Shown: piece after piece, positions 25,936 through 33,738 of the stretch
Numbering within the stretch: position 1 is the stretch's first letter
Layout: every line of letters starts with the position of its first letter
NCBI GenBank assembly: GCA_012840135.1
Contig: DUMA01000036.1
Coordinates: forward strand, 49,992 to 113,991
Source: Thermoanaerobacterales bacterium
GTDB lineage: Bacteria; Bacillota; Thermosediminibacteria; Thermosediminibacterales; Tepidanaerobacteraceae
Length of the DNA stretch: 64,000 nt
Direction of reading: 5' to 3'
Notes under the pieces: model-generated
The model's database searches: none
Seen by the model: only the letters and a program-made list of their open reading frames with translations
Told to the model about the DNA's origin: nothing
Position numbers and translations under genes: made by a program

Positions 25936-26654
25936 GCCGACCTCTTTTCCGACTGAACAAAACGGTTGATATCGACGATTTCAAGGTTTTTCTGCCGGAT
26001 GCCTTTGATAATATATTCCAGCGACTGAATCATGGCTTCCGGAGCGTTTCTATCGGCCCCGATGTTGGTGCCGCTGTCGTGGAAAATGAGGATGTTTCCG
26101 CCCCGCACTCTTTTTAATACATATCCTGCTATCTTATGCGGTTTTTTATATTTCCAGTCCCGGCTCATGAAACTCCACAGCACGATTTTCAGACCCAATT
26201 TTTTCACATACCTATAGATAAAACTCGTGAAAAGCCCCCAGGGAGGCCTGTAATAATAAATGCGCTTGCCGGTGATGTTTTTTATTATTTCAACGGATTT
26301 TTTAAGTTCCAGGTAAGTGGCTTTGGGTCCCAGCAGCCAGTTCAGATAGTGCCTGTAGCCATGTATGCCTATCTCATGTCCCCTTTTTACGATTTCCTGC
26401 ACCAGAGCGGGATATTTTTGGGCCTTGTCCGCAAGCAGGAAAAAGCAGGCCTTTATATTGTACTTTTCCAGCAGTGACAGAAGTTCGGGTGTGTAAACCG
26501 GGTCGGGACCATCGTCGAAGGTTATGGTTACCCAGGGGGTTTTATCTTTTTTTGCCCATATAACATTATAATGAAAGGTGCGGCCGAAAAATGTGGGGAT
26601 GAGCGCCACAAAGAAAAGGTAAAAGAGGGTAAGTCTAATAAAAAACCAGATCAT
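25932..26654 (-). CDS. Polysaccharide deacetylase family protein, membrane-anchored
   Basis: The 240-residue protein starts with a hydrophobic anchor (WFFIRLTLFYLFFVALIPTF) and has a NodB-homology domain with all core motifs: TFDDGPD (catalytic and metal Asp), HGYRH (metal His), RPPWG, and IFHDSG. Family members remove acetyl groups from chitin-like or peptidoglycan sugars outside the cell. It is the first gene of a two-gene unit with ykoP and has its own upstream gap of 210 bases. Confidence 0.9.
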   Translation of the reverse strand: MIWFFIRLTLFYLFFVALIPTFFGRTFHYNVIWAKKDKTPWVTITFDDGPDPVYTPELLSLLEKYNIKACFFLLADKAQKYPALVQEIVKRGHEIGIHGYRHYLNWLLGPKATYLELKKSVEIIKNITGKRIYYYRPPWGLFTSFIYRYVKKLGLKIVLWSFMSRDWKYKKPHKIAGYVLKRVRGGNILIFHDSGTNIGADRNAPEAMIQSLEYIIKGIRQKNLEIVDINRFVQSEKRSA

Positions 26655-26773
26655 TAAACGTCACTCCTCTCTCCTTATAAAATTATAATATTCAGCGTGG
26701 GGATTTTTCAAGCATAAGATGGCAAAATATTACGGAAATAACTGTTGACCATTTTTAAGTATTTTTTAAAGAA

Positions 26774-26827
26774 TTTACAGTCTCTTAACATTTGTTTAAT
26801 ACCACTTTTACAATGAGCTTGTATACT
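26774..26827 (+). promoter_or_regulatory. Pho box (four 11-bp-spaced repeats) and pstS promoter
   Basis: TTTACA (26774), TTAACA (26785), TTAATA (26796) and TTTACA (26807) follow one another at exactly 11 bases, the arrangement bound by PhoP/PhoB dimers in Firmicutes. A TATACT -10 lies at 26822-26827, so the last repeats overlap the -35 region. This predicts phosphate-starvation induction of pstS. Confidence 0.8.
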
Positions 26828-26864
26828 TTTTTATAGGAAATAAAAAAATTTTGGAGGTGCTGTT

Positions 26865-27773
26865 TTGGTGTTTAAAATGAGAAAAAGTGTTATCTTGACA
26901 GCAGCAGTTCTCATCGCAGTGATTTTTACGCTGGTAGGTTGCGGAAATCAGGGCGCAAGTCAGGACAATCAGAACCAGAATCAGGGAAGCGAATTGTCGG
27001 GAAGCATAACGGCAGCAGGCTCTTCGGCATTGTTGCCTCTGGTGGAAGAAGCTGCATCACAGTTCATGAGTAATAATCCCAACGCCAAGATAAACGTACA
27101 GGCCGGCGGCAGTGGGACAGGCCTCAAGCTAGTATCCGAAGGCAGTGTGGATATCGGCAACTCTGACATTTTTGCAGAAGAGAAATTGGATGCCGACAGG
27201 GCCAAAGAGCTGGTTGACCATAAAGTATGTGTGGTAGGATTTGCTATAGTAGTAAATCCCGATGTTAATGTTGATAATCTGACAAAACAGCAGTTGATAG
27301 ACATATTTACGGGCAAGATAACCAACTGGAAGGAAGTCGGCGGAAACGACCAGAAGGTAGTCATCCTCAACAGGCCCACCAGCTCCGGCACCAGGGCTAC
27401 TTTCAAGAAATACGCCCTTGATGGCAAAGAAGAAGCTCAGGGGATAGCGCTGACCGAAGAAAGCTCCGGAGCCATTAAAAAAGCCATAGCCGATACGCCG
27501 GGTTCCATCAGTTACCTTGCTTTATCATATGTGGACGGCAGCGTGAAAGCTTTGAAACTGGATGACGTTGAACCCACGGTAGAAAACATCACCACCGGCA
27601 AATATCCCATCTGGTCATACGAGCATATGTATACAAAAGGTGAACCCACAGGTTTGACAAAAGCATTTCTCGACTATATGATGAGTGATGAGGTAAAACC
27701 GTTGATTAAAGAACTCGGCTATATACCAACCAGTGATATGAAGGTTTCAAAGATAAGCAGTGAAAAGATATAA
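26865..27773 (+). CDS. pstS: Phosphate ABC transporter substrate-binding lipoprotein PstS
   Basis: The 302-residue protein has a signal peptide and lipobox LVGC near residue 26, so it should be lipid-anchored outside the cell. It carries phosphate-binding segments typical of PstS: AAGSSALLPLVEEAA, GGSGTGLK and RPTSSGTRATF. It captures phosphate for the PstCAB permease. No pstC, pstA or pstB follows; a terminator does, so this is an orphan copy. TTG at 26865 fits the ribosome site GGAGG best, with GTG at 26868 almost as good. Confidence 0.93.
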   Translation: MVFKMRKSVILTAAVLIAVIFTLVGCGNQGASQDNQNQNQGSELSGSITAAGSSALLPLVEEAASQFMSNNPNAKINVQAGGSGTGLKLVSEGSVDIGNSDIFAEEKLDADRAKELVDHKVCVVGFAIVVNPDVNVDNLTKQQLIDIFTGKITNWKEVGGNDQKVVILNRPTSSGTRATFKKYALDGKEEAQGIALTEESSGAIKKAIADTPGSISYLALSYVDGSVKALKLDDVEPTVENITTGKYPIWSYEHMYTKGEPTGLTKAFLDYMMSDEVKPLIKELGYIPTSDMKVSKISSEKI

Positions 27774-27798
27774 AAGTTTACCCTCCCTTTAACATACA

Positions 27799-27862
27799 GG
27801 CTGCTAAAATGCAGCCGCCAACCCCCCTTTTTTTTAACGGCAGAATCACCTGCCGTTTTTAA
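27799..27862 (+). terminator. Tandem hairpins terminating pstS
   Basis: GGCTGC-TAAAAT-GCAGCC (27799-27816) is followed by a C-then-T-rich run. AACGGCAG...CTGCCGTT (27836-27857) is then followed by TTTAATTTTTTT. The second is a clear rho-independent terminator. The stretch 27863-28030 beyond it holds no recognisable gene. Confidence 0.85.
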
Positions 27863-28033
27863 TTTTTTTCGAAGTAAGGCCATTGTAAGCAATGAGAATC
27901 GAAGATTGGAAAACCACCTGCAGATAAGTGAAATAGCCGCTGAACTGAAAGAATATGCAAAAAACCGGCAAGGTAGCACCTTCGTCAAAGAGAAAAGAAA
28001 AGATTGCCATATTTAAAATATAAAATATAAGAA

Positions 28034-28051
28034 GGCGCCGCTAAAGGCGCC
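28034..28051 (-). terminator. Probable terminator of the thioredoxin-like gene
   Basis: GGCGCC-GCTAAA-GGCGCC forms a strong six-pair GC stem 41 bases after the stop on the minus strand. The following T run is weak (TTCTTATATTTTAT), so efficiency is uncertain. Confidence 0.6.
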
Positions 28052-28092
28052 CATCGTAGATTTAAATCCGCTTGGAGAAAATCGCAATGTCT

Positions 28093-28344
28093 TTATTGCT
28101 TGCTTGCTTCTAAAATCAATTTTTTTATCTCGTCTTTATCGATTACCTTGCCCGATGACTTGACTTCTCCATCAATGACGAGACCCGGAGTGAACATTAT
28201 GTCGTATTCCATGATCTTACTTATTTCCGTTACCTTTTCGATGTTTGCGGCAATGCCCAGCTCCTCCAGAGCTTCCCGGGTGTTTTTCTCCAGTGTCTTG
28301 CATTTCGGGCACCCCGTTCCGAGAATTTTGATATCCATTTCCAA
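28093..28344 (-). CDS. Small thioredoxin-fold protein (redox-active disulfide type)
   Basis: A protein of about 83 residues with the motif ILGTGCPKCKTLEKN near the N-terminus, a CxxC redox site, and a MFTPGLVIDGEV segment containing the cis-Pro. It matches the compact thioredoxin family often found beside DUF318 permease and ArsR genes, where it may reduce or carry a metalloid. TTG at 28344 sits six bases after GGAGGTG; the ATG at 28338 is an alternative at 12 bases. It lies downstream of the permease on the same strand. Confidence 0.85.
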   Translation of the reverse strand: MEMDIKILGTGCPKCKTLEKNTREALEELGIAANIEKVTEISKIMEYDIMFTPGLVIDGEVKSSGKVIDKDEIKKLILEASKQ

Positions 28345-28454
28345 TTTCACCTCCCTCCAGAAATATCAGAAGACCGCTCTGCCGGTGTTTTTATGATTTC
28401 CGATTAAAAACTTTTTATATATTGTTTGGCCGGTTTTTGGCCGATGTGGTTGCA

Positions 28455-29624
28455 TCATAAAAGACCGTATATATATCCCGTTATGGTTGACATCACAATT
28501 ACCAGTGCCACATATGCGGCAGTCTTCTTCAGCCCCAGGACGCTGTTTATCACCAGCATGCTGGGAAGGCTAAGAGCTGGTCCTGACAGAAGCAGTGCCA
28601 GTGCAGGCCCCTGACCCATGCCGGAACCCAACAAGCCTTGAAGTATGGGTACTTCCGTTAGGGTGGCAAAATACATAAAAGCCCCCACGACAGATGCTAT
28701 GAAATTAGAAAGAAGAGAATTTCCGCCGACAACGGCCGCCACATATTTTGACGGTATTATTCCGGCATCGGTTCCCGGTCTTCCCATCAGGAAACCCGCC
28801 GCCAGTACCCCGGCAAAAAGGAGAGGTAGTATTTGCTGGGCAAAACCCCAGGTGGAGTCCAACCAGGAGGATAGTTCATCCTTCTTGAACCAGTTTATCA
28901 GAATGAACGCGAGCAAACCCAGTAGTAAAACCGTAATATACCATTTTATTACGTATATGGTACTGAATAATCCCACCGGCTGAGCCGGCTTTCCCCAGGC
29001 CGCGAATATGAGGATGAACACCAGAGTAGCAAAGTATATAAGGTTTTGTGCCAAGCTTCTACCCTCGTCGGCATTTACTCCCTTCTTTGAAGCAGTACTT
29101 TTAAGGCGTTCACTGTCTTCCTTTCGGAACAGCATTTCCATAATAAGACCGATGATGACGGAAAAGCTCACAGCTCCGACAGCTCTTGCGACGCCCAGCT
29201 GCCATCCCAGTATCCTGGCCGTCATGATGATGGCCAGAACGTTTATGGCAGGCCCCGAGTAAAGGAATGCCACTGCAGGCCCGAGGCCAGCACCTCTCCT
29301 GTATATACCCGCAAAAAGGGGCAACACCGTACAGGAACACACCGCCAGAATTGTCCCCGATACCGATGCTACCGCATAAGAAACCCACTTTTTGGCACCG
29401 CTGCCGAAATACTTTATGACTGCCTCCTGGGATATAAAGTTGGATATGGCTCCGGCTATGAAAAGAGCCGGTACCAGACATGTCAGCACATGAAGCCGGG
29501 CGTATTCCTGGAGCATATAGAGGGACTCCAGCACGGCTCCAGTAAATCTCGGACTAGAAAGCGGCATATAAAATGCAGCAAGAAAGACTCCCACAATTAT
29601 AGCAAATTTCTGCCAGGTTTTCAT
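28455..29624 (-). CDS. DUF318/ArsP-family permease
   Basis: The 389-residue protein has about ten hydrophobic segments in two related halves. The first half has AVCSCTVLPLFAGIYRRGAG with the CSC motif typical of DUF318/ArsP permeases, and the second has PILQGLLGSGMGQGPALALL. A charged loop lies near residue 160-190. ArsP exports trivalent organoarsenicals and other family members are linked to metalloid or sulfur compounds. Here it lies between an ArsR gene and a thioredoxin-like gene, so metalloid export is the likely role. Confidence 0.85.
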   Translation of the reverse strand: MKTWQKFAIIVGVFLAAFYMPLSSPRFTGAVLESLYMLQEYARLHVLTCLVPALFIAGAISNFISQEAVIKYFGSGAKKWVSYAVASVSGTILAVCSCTVLPLFAGIYRRGAGLGPAVAFLYSGPAINVLAIIMTARILGWQLGVARAVGAVSFSVIIGLIMEMLFRKEDSERLKSTASKKGVNADEGRSLAQNLIYFATLVFILIFAAWGKPAQPVGLFSTIYVIKWYITVLLLGLLAFILINWFKKDELSSWLDSTWGFAQQILPLLFAGVLAAGFLMGRPGTDAGIIPSKYVAAVVGGNSLLSNFIASVVGAFMYFATLTEVPILQGLLGSGMGQGPALALLLSGPALSLPSMLVINSVLGLKKTAAYVALVIVMSTITGYIYGLL

Positions 29625-29695
29625 CCTGAATCATCTCCTGTAAACATGAATAATTTCTCTATTTTTTTTAACTTCAAAGCTTTTCCGCAATGAAT

Positions 29696-30016
29696 CTAAC
29701 TGTCATTTAAAAAACCTGCCTTTAACTGTATATCGGCCTTTATAATATTGTCTACACACCGGAGGAATTCCATGGCACATGGAATCTTTAATTGATAAAA
29801 TACCATAAGGCCTTCCTTGCGGCTGTCGATTATCCCTGCGTTTTTTAATATGGACAGATGTTTTGAAACTGTAGGCTGATCAACACCCAGTTCTTTTACA
29901 ATATCACACACACATATCTCGCCTGCCGAGCTGAGAAGGTCCAGAATTTTAAGCCTGGTAGGGTGACTCAGCGCTTTAAAAACCGATGCCCTTATTTCAT
30001 AAATATCTTTTGGCAT
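29696..30016 (-). CDS. ArsR-family repressor (first of three)
   Basis: The 106-residue winged-helix protein has FKALSHPTRLKILDLLSSAG, then ICVCDIVKELGVDQPTVSKH, with the CVCD metalloid-binding motif in the recognition region. It should release DNA on binding As(III) or a similar thiophilic metalloid. The ATG at 30016 follows GGGGGG; a longer start lacks a ribosome site. It heads an operon with the CSC permease and thioredoxin-like genes. The same 19-bp element lies in its own promoter and in the divergent one. Confidence 0.92.
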   Translation of the reverse strand: MPKDIYEIRASVFKALSHPTRLKILDLLSSAGEICVCDIVKELGVDQPTVSKHLSILKNAGIIDSRKEGLMVFYQLKIPCAMEFLRCVDNIIKADIQLKAGFLNDS

Positions 30017-30130
30017 AAAAATCCCCCCTTTCATTTTAATCAGCATTTGCCGTTCTAAAATTCAGCGGGGTTGACAATTCCCACCTGAATTTAGTACTTG
30101 CTTCAATGCAAGGAAAAGATAACTTTCATA

Positions 30131-30165
30131 TATTCCTATATTAGCATATATATTTTAAAAGTCAA
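30131..30165 (-). promoter_or_regulatory. arsR-permease promoter with 19-bp operator copy
   Basis: On the minus strand TTGACT (30165-30160) and TAATAT (30143-30138) are 16 bases apart. The -10 lies within ATATGCTAATATAGGAATA (30149-30131), which is repeated exactly on the plus strand at 30280-30298. Confidence 0.75.
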
Positions 30166-30262
30166 ATGTATATTTAATAAAGAAGGTCATAGCAATAACG
30201 AGCTGTAAAAGGTATCTGTCTCCAATCCGGTGAAATTGAATTTATTAAGGTATTTTTAGCCC

Positions 30263-30298
30263 TTTACAGAGGCCTTACAATATGCTAATATAGGAATA
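30263..30298 (+). promoter_or_regulatory. Promoter of the AhpD-ferredoxin-HdrA-like operon with 19-bp operator copy
   Basis: TTTACA (30263-30268) and TAATAT (30286-30291) are 17 bases apart. ATATGCTAATATAGGAATA at 30280-30298 covers the -10 and is identical to the element over the divergent arsR -10. The 110-base stretch between the two promoters shows nothing else. Confidence 0.75.
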
Positions 30299-30333
30299 AA
30301 GGAATAAAAAGTTTATTTAAGGAGGTGTCATAT

Positions 30334-30561
30334 ATGAGCAGCATGATCGATGACAAAATAAGGGAGCTTATTGCCATCGGCGCAAGTATAGGCGCAAATT
30401 GTGTTCCTTGTCTGCGATATCATTATTCCTATGCCTTTGAGTTGGGGGTGAGTTTGGAAGACATACAACAGGCCATTGAAATAGGTAAAATGGTCAGAGA
30501 ACAACCCAGGAAGCATATAGATGAAGAAATACCTGAATTACAAAAACGTTATCAAAAATAG
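30334..30561 (+). CDS. AhpD-like carboxymuconolactone decarboxylase family protein
   Basis: The 75-residue protein has the AhpD/CMD signature AIGASIGANCVPCLRYHYSYA with a CxxC and a following His, then a short helix pair. Such small all-helical proteins act as disulfide reductants. The ATG at 30334 follows AAGGAGG. It is the first gene of an operon with a ferredoxin and an HdrA-like protein, and shares its operator sequence with an ArsR gene, so it may protect against or process a thiol-reactive metalloid. Its partner proteins here are unknown. Confidence 0.85.
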   Translation: MSSMIDDKIRELIAIGASIGANCVPCLRYHYSYAFELGVSLEDIQQAIEIGKMVREQPRKHIDEEIPELQKRYQK

Positions 30562-30575
30562 GAGGCAAATAACAA

Positions 30576-30782
30576 ATGGCAAAAAACTGGTATCCAATCA
30601 TAGATAAGGACAAATGTACAAAGTGTTTGAGCTGTGTAAATTTCTGCAAGCATGATGTATATATAACGGATGAAGAGGGTTTTCCACTGGTGAAAACCCC
30701 AGACAATTGTGTTGAATTTTGCCGGGGCTGCCAGAAGATATGTCCCGCTGAAGCGATAACTTATTTTGGCGATAAAAAATAA
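30576..30782 (+). CDS. 2[4Fe-4S]-type ferredoxin-like protein
   Basis: The 68-residue protein carries two cysteine clusters: CTKCLSCVNFCKHDVY near residues 14-29, and CVEFCRGCQKICPAEAI near residues 46-62. The second cluster has a CxxxCxxCxxxCP pattern instead of the usual CxxCxxCxxxCP, so the second centre may be altered. It is likely an electron carrier between its two neighbours, the AhpD-like and HdrA-like proteins, with which it is cotranscribed (14-base gap upstream). Confidence 0.88.
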   Translation: MAKNWYPIIDKDKCTKCLSCVNFCKHDVYITDEEGFPLVKTPDNCVEFCRGCQKICPAEAITYFGDKK

Positions 30783-30905
30783 AAAAGCTTTCATTAAAAG
30801 CAATTAAATAGTGGTAGCTTTTTTGAAATGCGCAACGGAAAGCCCTATATTAATGTATATCTTTACTTTCCTGAGCATTATAAAAAATTGCAAGGAGGAA
30901 TCCAA

Positions 30906-31262
30906 ATGAGCAAAAAAGGCTTGTTACTGTGTGTATGTCAGGGAACGTGCCCGTCATTTAAGGCAATGGATGTTTTCGAAGTGTTAAACACCGTAAGAAG
31001 GGAAAAATTGGTGGACTGGGTAGGCCTTCATCCCCAATTGTGTTCGGATGACGGGGAGAAATATTTGATAGATTTGCTCAAAGGGGCGGATATTGACGAG
31101 CTTTACGTCGCCGGATGCGACCCTACAATGCAAAGGAAAATGTACAGAGATGCCTTTGAGGGCGCCGGGTTCAATAAAGAAAACCATATCGGAATAGAGA
31201 TAAGAAATATGAATACCGAACAGGTGGTAAATGCCATTAAAGAAGCTCTAAAAAAACAATAG
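30906..31262 (+). CDS. HdrA N-terminal domain-like protein
   Basis: The 118-residue protein resembles only the N-terminal domain of heterodisulfide reductase subunit A: LLLCVCQGTCPSF, HPQLCSDDGEKYLIDLLK, then VAGCDPTMQRKMYRDAFEGAG and an IEIRNMNTEQV end. The conserved Cys residues in CVCQGTC, LCSD and AGCDP could bind an Fe-S centre, as the HdrA N-domain does. The FAD domain of full HdrA is missing. The ATG at 30906 follows AAGGAGG. With the ferredoxin and AhpD-like protein it may form a small electron-transfer chain. Confidence 0.82.
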   Translation: MSKKGLLLCVCQGTCPSFKAMDVFEVLNTVRREKLVDWVGLHPQLCSDDGEKYLIDLLKGADIDELYVAGCDPTMQRKMYRDAFEGAGFNKENHIGIEIRNMNTEQVVNAIKEALKKQ

Positions 31263-31280
31263 CGCAAAACCGAATTTTTA

Positions 31281-31306
31281 AAAAAACCGCTGAAAAGCGG
31301 TTTTTT
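31281..31306 (+). terminator. Rho-independent terminator after the HdrA-like gene
   Basis: AAAAAACCGCT-GAAA-AGCGGTTTTTT forms an 11-pair hairpin with a T run, 19 bases after the stop. The AT-rich stretch 31307-31548 that follows shows no convincing gene. Confidence 0.93.
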
Positions 31307-31548
31307 GCCCTTTAAAGCAATAAACTAAAGAGTAGCAGCTATTTTTTAAAAAAAGACTGATATGATGAGCAATACTATATTATACCATATATAATCACCT
31401 CAAAAATATTGTGGGTAATTGTTCAGCTATTTATTCGCTGTTTTATTTCACAAAATTTTTTATATAAGCAGCAAAAATTTAAAATGTATAGAATACAAGA
31501 TGTATTTTTAAAAATATCAACTAATATGGCCCAGGTAAAGGACAACAA

Positions 31549-31788
31549 TTGGAAGCGAAAGAATCCCTTTGCGAATCATGCGGTGATTTGTGTGGATATG
31601 AAGTTGACTGCCGAGTATGGATATATAATGTCAAGGAATATAATGTTCCACCTAAAGCAATGATAATTGATGCGATACTTAGAGAAATATATGGCAGTAG
31701 TGGCTCATCAGATATTGACGAAAATATAAAAGAGCAGAAGTATGAGCTCCCTAAAAATCTTAAAAAATTTTTCGAATCCATGCGGTAA
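31549..31788 (+). CDS. Small Cys-rich protein, unknown
   Basis: A possible 79-residue protein from TTG at 31549, ten or so bases after AAAGGA. Its N-terminus has five Cys spaced as CESCGDLCGYEVDC with one beyond, which may bind a metal or Fe-S centre; the rest is charged and helical (KNLKKFFESMR at the end). I do not recognise a family. It lies between the HdrA-like operon and the second ArsR gene, has no clear promoter of its own, and is AT-rich like its surroundings. Coding is probable, not certain. Confidence 0.5.
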   Translation: MEAKESLCESCGDLCGYEVDCRVWIYNVKEYNVPPKAMIIDAILREIYGSSGSSDIDENIKEQKYELPKNLKKFFESMR

Positions 31789-31943
31789 AAAGGTGAAAAA
31801 TAACGCAGCTTTCCCCCTTTTTCTTTACCTCTTTCTTCTGCTGCCCTATGATAAAATTACTTTTTCACGCTAAATGAAGATTTCACCCTGGGAGAAATAT
31901 CCACAAATTTAAAACCAAAATATCAATTTTTTTTGATATTAAC

Positions 31944-31966
31944 ATCAAAATTATTTGATATATAAT
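31944..31966 (+). promoter_or_regulatory. Promoter/operator of the second arsR-permease operon
   Basis: TATAAT at 31961-31966 is preceded by the palindrome ATCAAA-ATTA-TTTGAT (31944-31959), with a second TTGAT/ATCAA set just upstream (31922-31938). The palindrome covers the -35 to -10 region, fitting repression by the ArsR protein encoded downstream. Confidence 0.6.
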
Positions 31967-31992
31967 ATAGAACTGAAGGGGTGAATACATCA

Positions 31993-32310
31993 ATGACAAA
32001 TAAGCTGTTAACCCAGCAAGCCAATCAATTTAAAGCTCTTTCCGATGAATTCCGATTAAGAATTCTTTTGTATTTATATTTAAACGGAGAAAAATGCGTA
32101 TGTGATATTTGCGATTTTTTTAATATCGGTCAGTCAAATATTTCGTATCACTTAAAACTGCTTTACGATGCAAATATGATTAACAAAAGACAAGTGGCAG
32201 TGTGGAACTATTATTCCTTAAATACCGAGAATAACCTTTATCCTTATCTGTGTGAAATATTCAAAACTATAAGTCAGGAGGAATTAAAGGAAAGTGTTTC
32301 AGACAGCTAA
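31993..32310 (+). CDS. ArsR-family repressor (second of three)
   Basis: The 105-residue winged-helix protein has FKALSDEFRLRILLYLYLNG and KCVCDICDFFNIGQSNISYH, with a CVCDIC metalloid site carrying an extra Cys compared with the first ArsR. It is followed by a CSC permease gene that overlaps its end by 17 bases, so it should control that exporter. The ATG at 31993 is eight bases after AGGGGTGA; a GTG at 31981 overlaps that site. Confidence 0.92.
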   Translation: MTNKLLTQQANQFKALSDEFRLRILLYLYLNGEKCVCDICDFFNIGQSNISYHLKLLYDANMINKRQVAVWNYYSLNTENNLYPYLCEIFKTISQEELKESVSDS

Positions 32311-33217
32311 TCTGCTCAATACAGGGAAAGTATTTGTCACCATCATGGGAGAACTTGTAATTCTTTTTATCGGCATAAGTTTTCTCATAGCTCTTATTCA
32401 AAGATACATATCGACAGAAAAAATAAAAACAATTCTTTCGGCGCCGAGAAAGGGGTTAAATAGCATACTTGGTGCGGCACTTGGCGCTGTGACGCCCTTT
32501 TGTTCATGCTCAACAATACCTATTTTGGTAGGATTATTTAAAAGCGAAGCCCCGTTTTGCGGTGCAATATCTTTCCTTATGTCTTCACCCATCTTAAATC
32601 CTGCGATTATAGCATTATTCCTTACATTTTTCGGACTCAAAGTAACACTTATATATGCGACATTTACCTTCATATTTGCCATAATCATAGGTATTTTTCT
32701 TGATAAGCTCGGTATGGAAAAGGAAGTTAAAAATGTAACGATTAGAGGGGAAAAGCAGGAAGAAATTACATACGATAAACTTCAAGGCTCTTTTATGGAA
32801 AAGAACAAGATGGTGATTAAGTCTGCCCTAACCGATGCCGTGGGATTATTCATACAGGTATTTCCATATTTATTAATCGGAGCTGGTATAGGAGCATTCA
32901 TCCATGGGTTTGTTCCGGGAAATCTTATAGCAAAACTTGCTGGAAAATCCAGTTTCTATTCAGTGCCCGTTGCCGCAATTATCGGTATTCCGATGTATAT
33001 ACGAGCTGAGACGATGATACCCATTGCGCAGGTACTGGTGTCCAAGGGGATGAGTTACGGTACGGTAATGGCACTTATCATAGGCGGGGCTGGCGCAAGC
33101 ATACCGGAATTGGTGCTGCTCAATTCAATCTTTAAGAAAAAAATGATGTATGTTTTTGTGATATCCATATTTGCAGTAGCGGTAATTACTGGATATGTAT
33201 TTAATATTGTCATGTAG
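32294..33217 (+). CDS. DUF318/ArsP-family permease (second)
   Basis: The 307-residue membrane protein has eight or so hydrophobic segments in two halves, joined by a charged cytoplasmic loop (about 140-175). The first half has GAVTPFCSCSTIPILVGLF, the CSCS motif of the ArsP branch; the second has GIPMYIRAETMIPIAQVL in the matching place. Loss of CSC in the second half is normal. It follows an ArsR gene and should export a metalloid such as trivalent organoarsenic or antimony. With no ArsB/Acr3 in the island, it is a leading candidate for the arsenite-related efflux step. Confidence 0.88.
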   Translation: MFQTANLLNTGKVFVTIMGELVILFIGISFLIALIQRYISTEKIKTILSAPRKGLNSILGAALGAVTPFCSCSTIPILVGLFKSEAPFCGAISFLMSSPILNPAIIALFLTFFGLKVTLIYATFTFIFAIIIGIFLDKLGMEKEVKNVTIRGEKQEEITYDKLQGSFMEKNKMVIKSALTDAVGLFIQVFPYLLIGAGIGAFIHGFVPGNLIAKLAGKSSFYSVPVAAIIGIPMYIRAETMIPIAQVLVSKGMSYGTVMALIIGGAGASIPELVLLNSIFKKKMMYVFVISIFAVAVITGYVFNIVM

Positions 33218-33231
33218 AAAGAGGTGATAAT

Positions 33232-33387
33232 ATGGACAAGAAAAAGGAGACGTTGTTCAAAAAACTCTTTAAGCCGTCAAAATCCGGTTGCTGTTCCATC
33301 CAAATCATAAGTGAAGATGAGGAAAACGATATTGGGGAAAAACATAAAAAAGCGGCGAAGAAAGAAGAGAATCAAGATAAGAGTTAA
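33232..33387 (+). CDS. Small basic protein with a CC motif, downstream of the permease
   Basis: This 51-residue reading frame starts 14 bases after the permease stop behind GAGGTGAT. The product is MDKKKETLFKKLFKPSKSGC-type at the start, with SGCCSIQI as the only striking motif, then a charged Lys/Glu tail. Short CC-containing proteins of this kind follow ArsP-like permease genes in other Clostridia and may pass metalloid to the exporter; that role is inferred. It has no membrane segment. Confidence 0.6.
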   Translation: MDKKKETLFKKLFKPSKSGCCSIQIISEDEENDIGEKHKKAAKKEENQDKS

Positions 33388-33463
33388 TTAAAGCTGATAT
33401 ATTTGATAATAATAGTATGAGCAAGTAGAATTTCACAAATGGAAAACGGGAGGCGAATGTGAA

Positions 33464-33700
33464 ATGTATTACAATTTTATCTGCAACAAATGCGGCGAGG
33501 CTTTTGAAATCCAGGCGTCCGTTTCCGAGATTTCAAAAGGTATTAAAATCAGTTGCCCAAAATGTACTTCAAACGATGTGAGAAGGGATTACTCCACAAT
33601 ATTCATCGGGAAAAAAGGAGGTACGGATAGCGGTATGGTAGATTTAAGGAATCTTTCCTCGGGTGGATGTGCTCCTGGGTGCGGTTCATGCGGCATTTAG
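33464..33700 (+). CDS. FmdB-like zinc-ribbon protein
   Basis: The 78-residue protein has a zinc ribbon built from CNKCGEAF and ISCPKCTSNDVRRDY, as in FmdB/regulatory small proteins. It ends with a Gly/Cys-rich tail, GGCAPGCGSCG, which could bind an additional metal or Fe-S centre. The ATG at 33464 follows GGGAGG. It lies between the permease operon and sufC, and may belong to either. Its role is unknown. Confidence 0.8.
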   Translation: MYYNFICNKCGEAFEIQASVSEISKGIKISCPKCTSNDVRRDYSTIFIGKKGGTDSGMVDLRNLSSGGCAPGCGSCGI

Positions 33701-33738
33701 CGGCAAAATTTCAAATTCGGAAATAAAGGAATGGTAGC

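Noticed and set aside
27863..28012. Plus-strand frame with SKAIVSNENRRLENHLQ-like product
   Set aside because: It has no start, no ribosome site and follows a terminator; similarity to any family is too vague to call even a pseudogene.
31409..31663. 84-codon frame on the plus strand
   Set aside because: No ribosome site, and its composition is that of AT-rich non-coding DNA; the overlapping Cys-rich frame is more gene-like.
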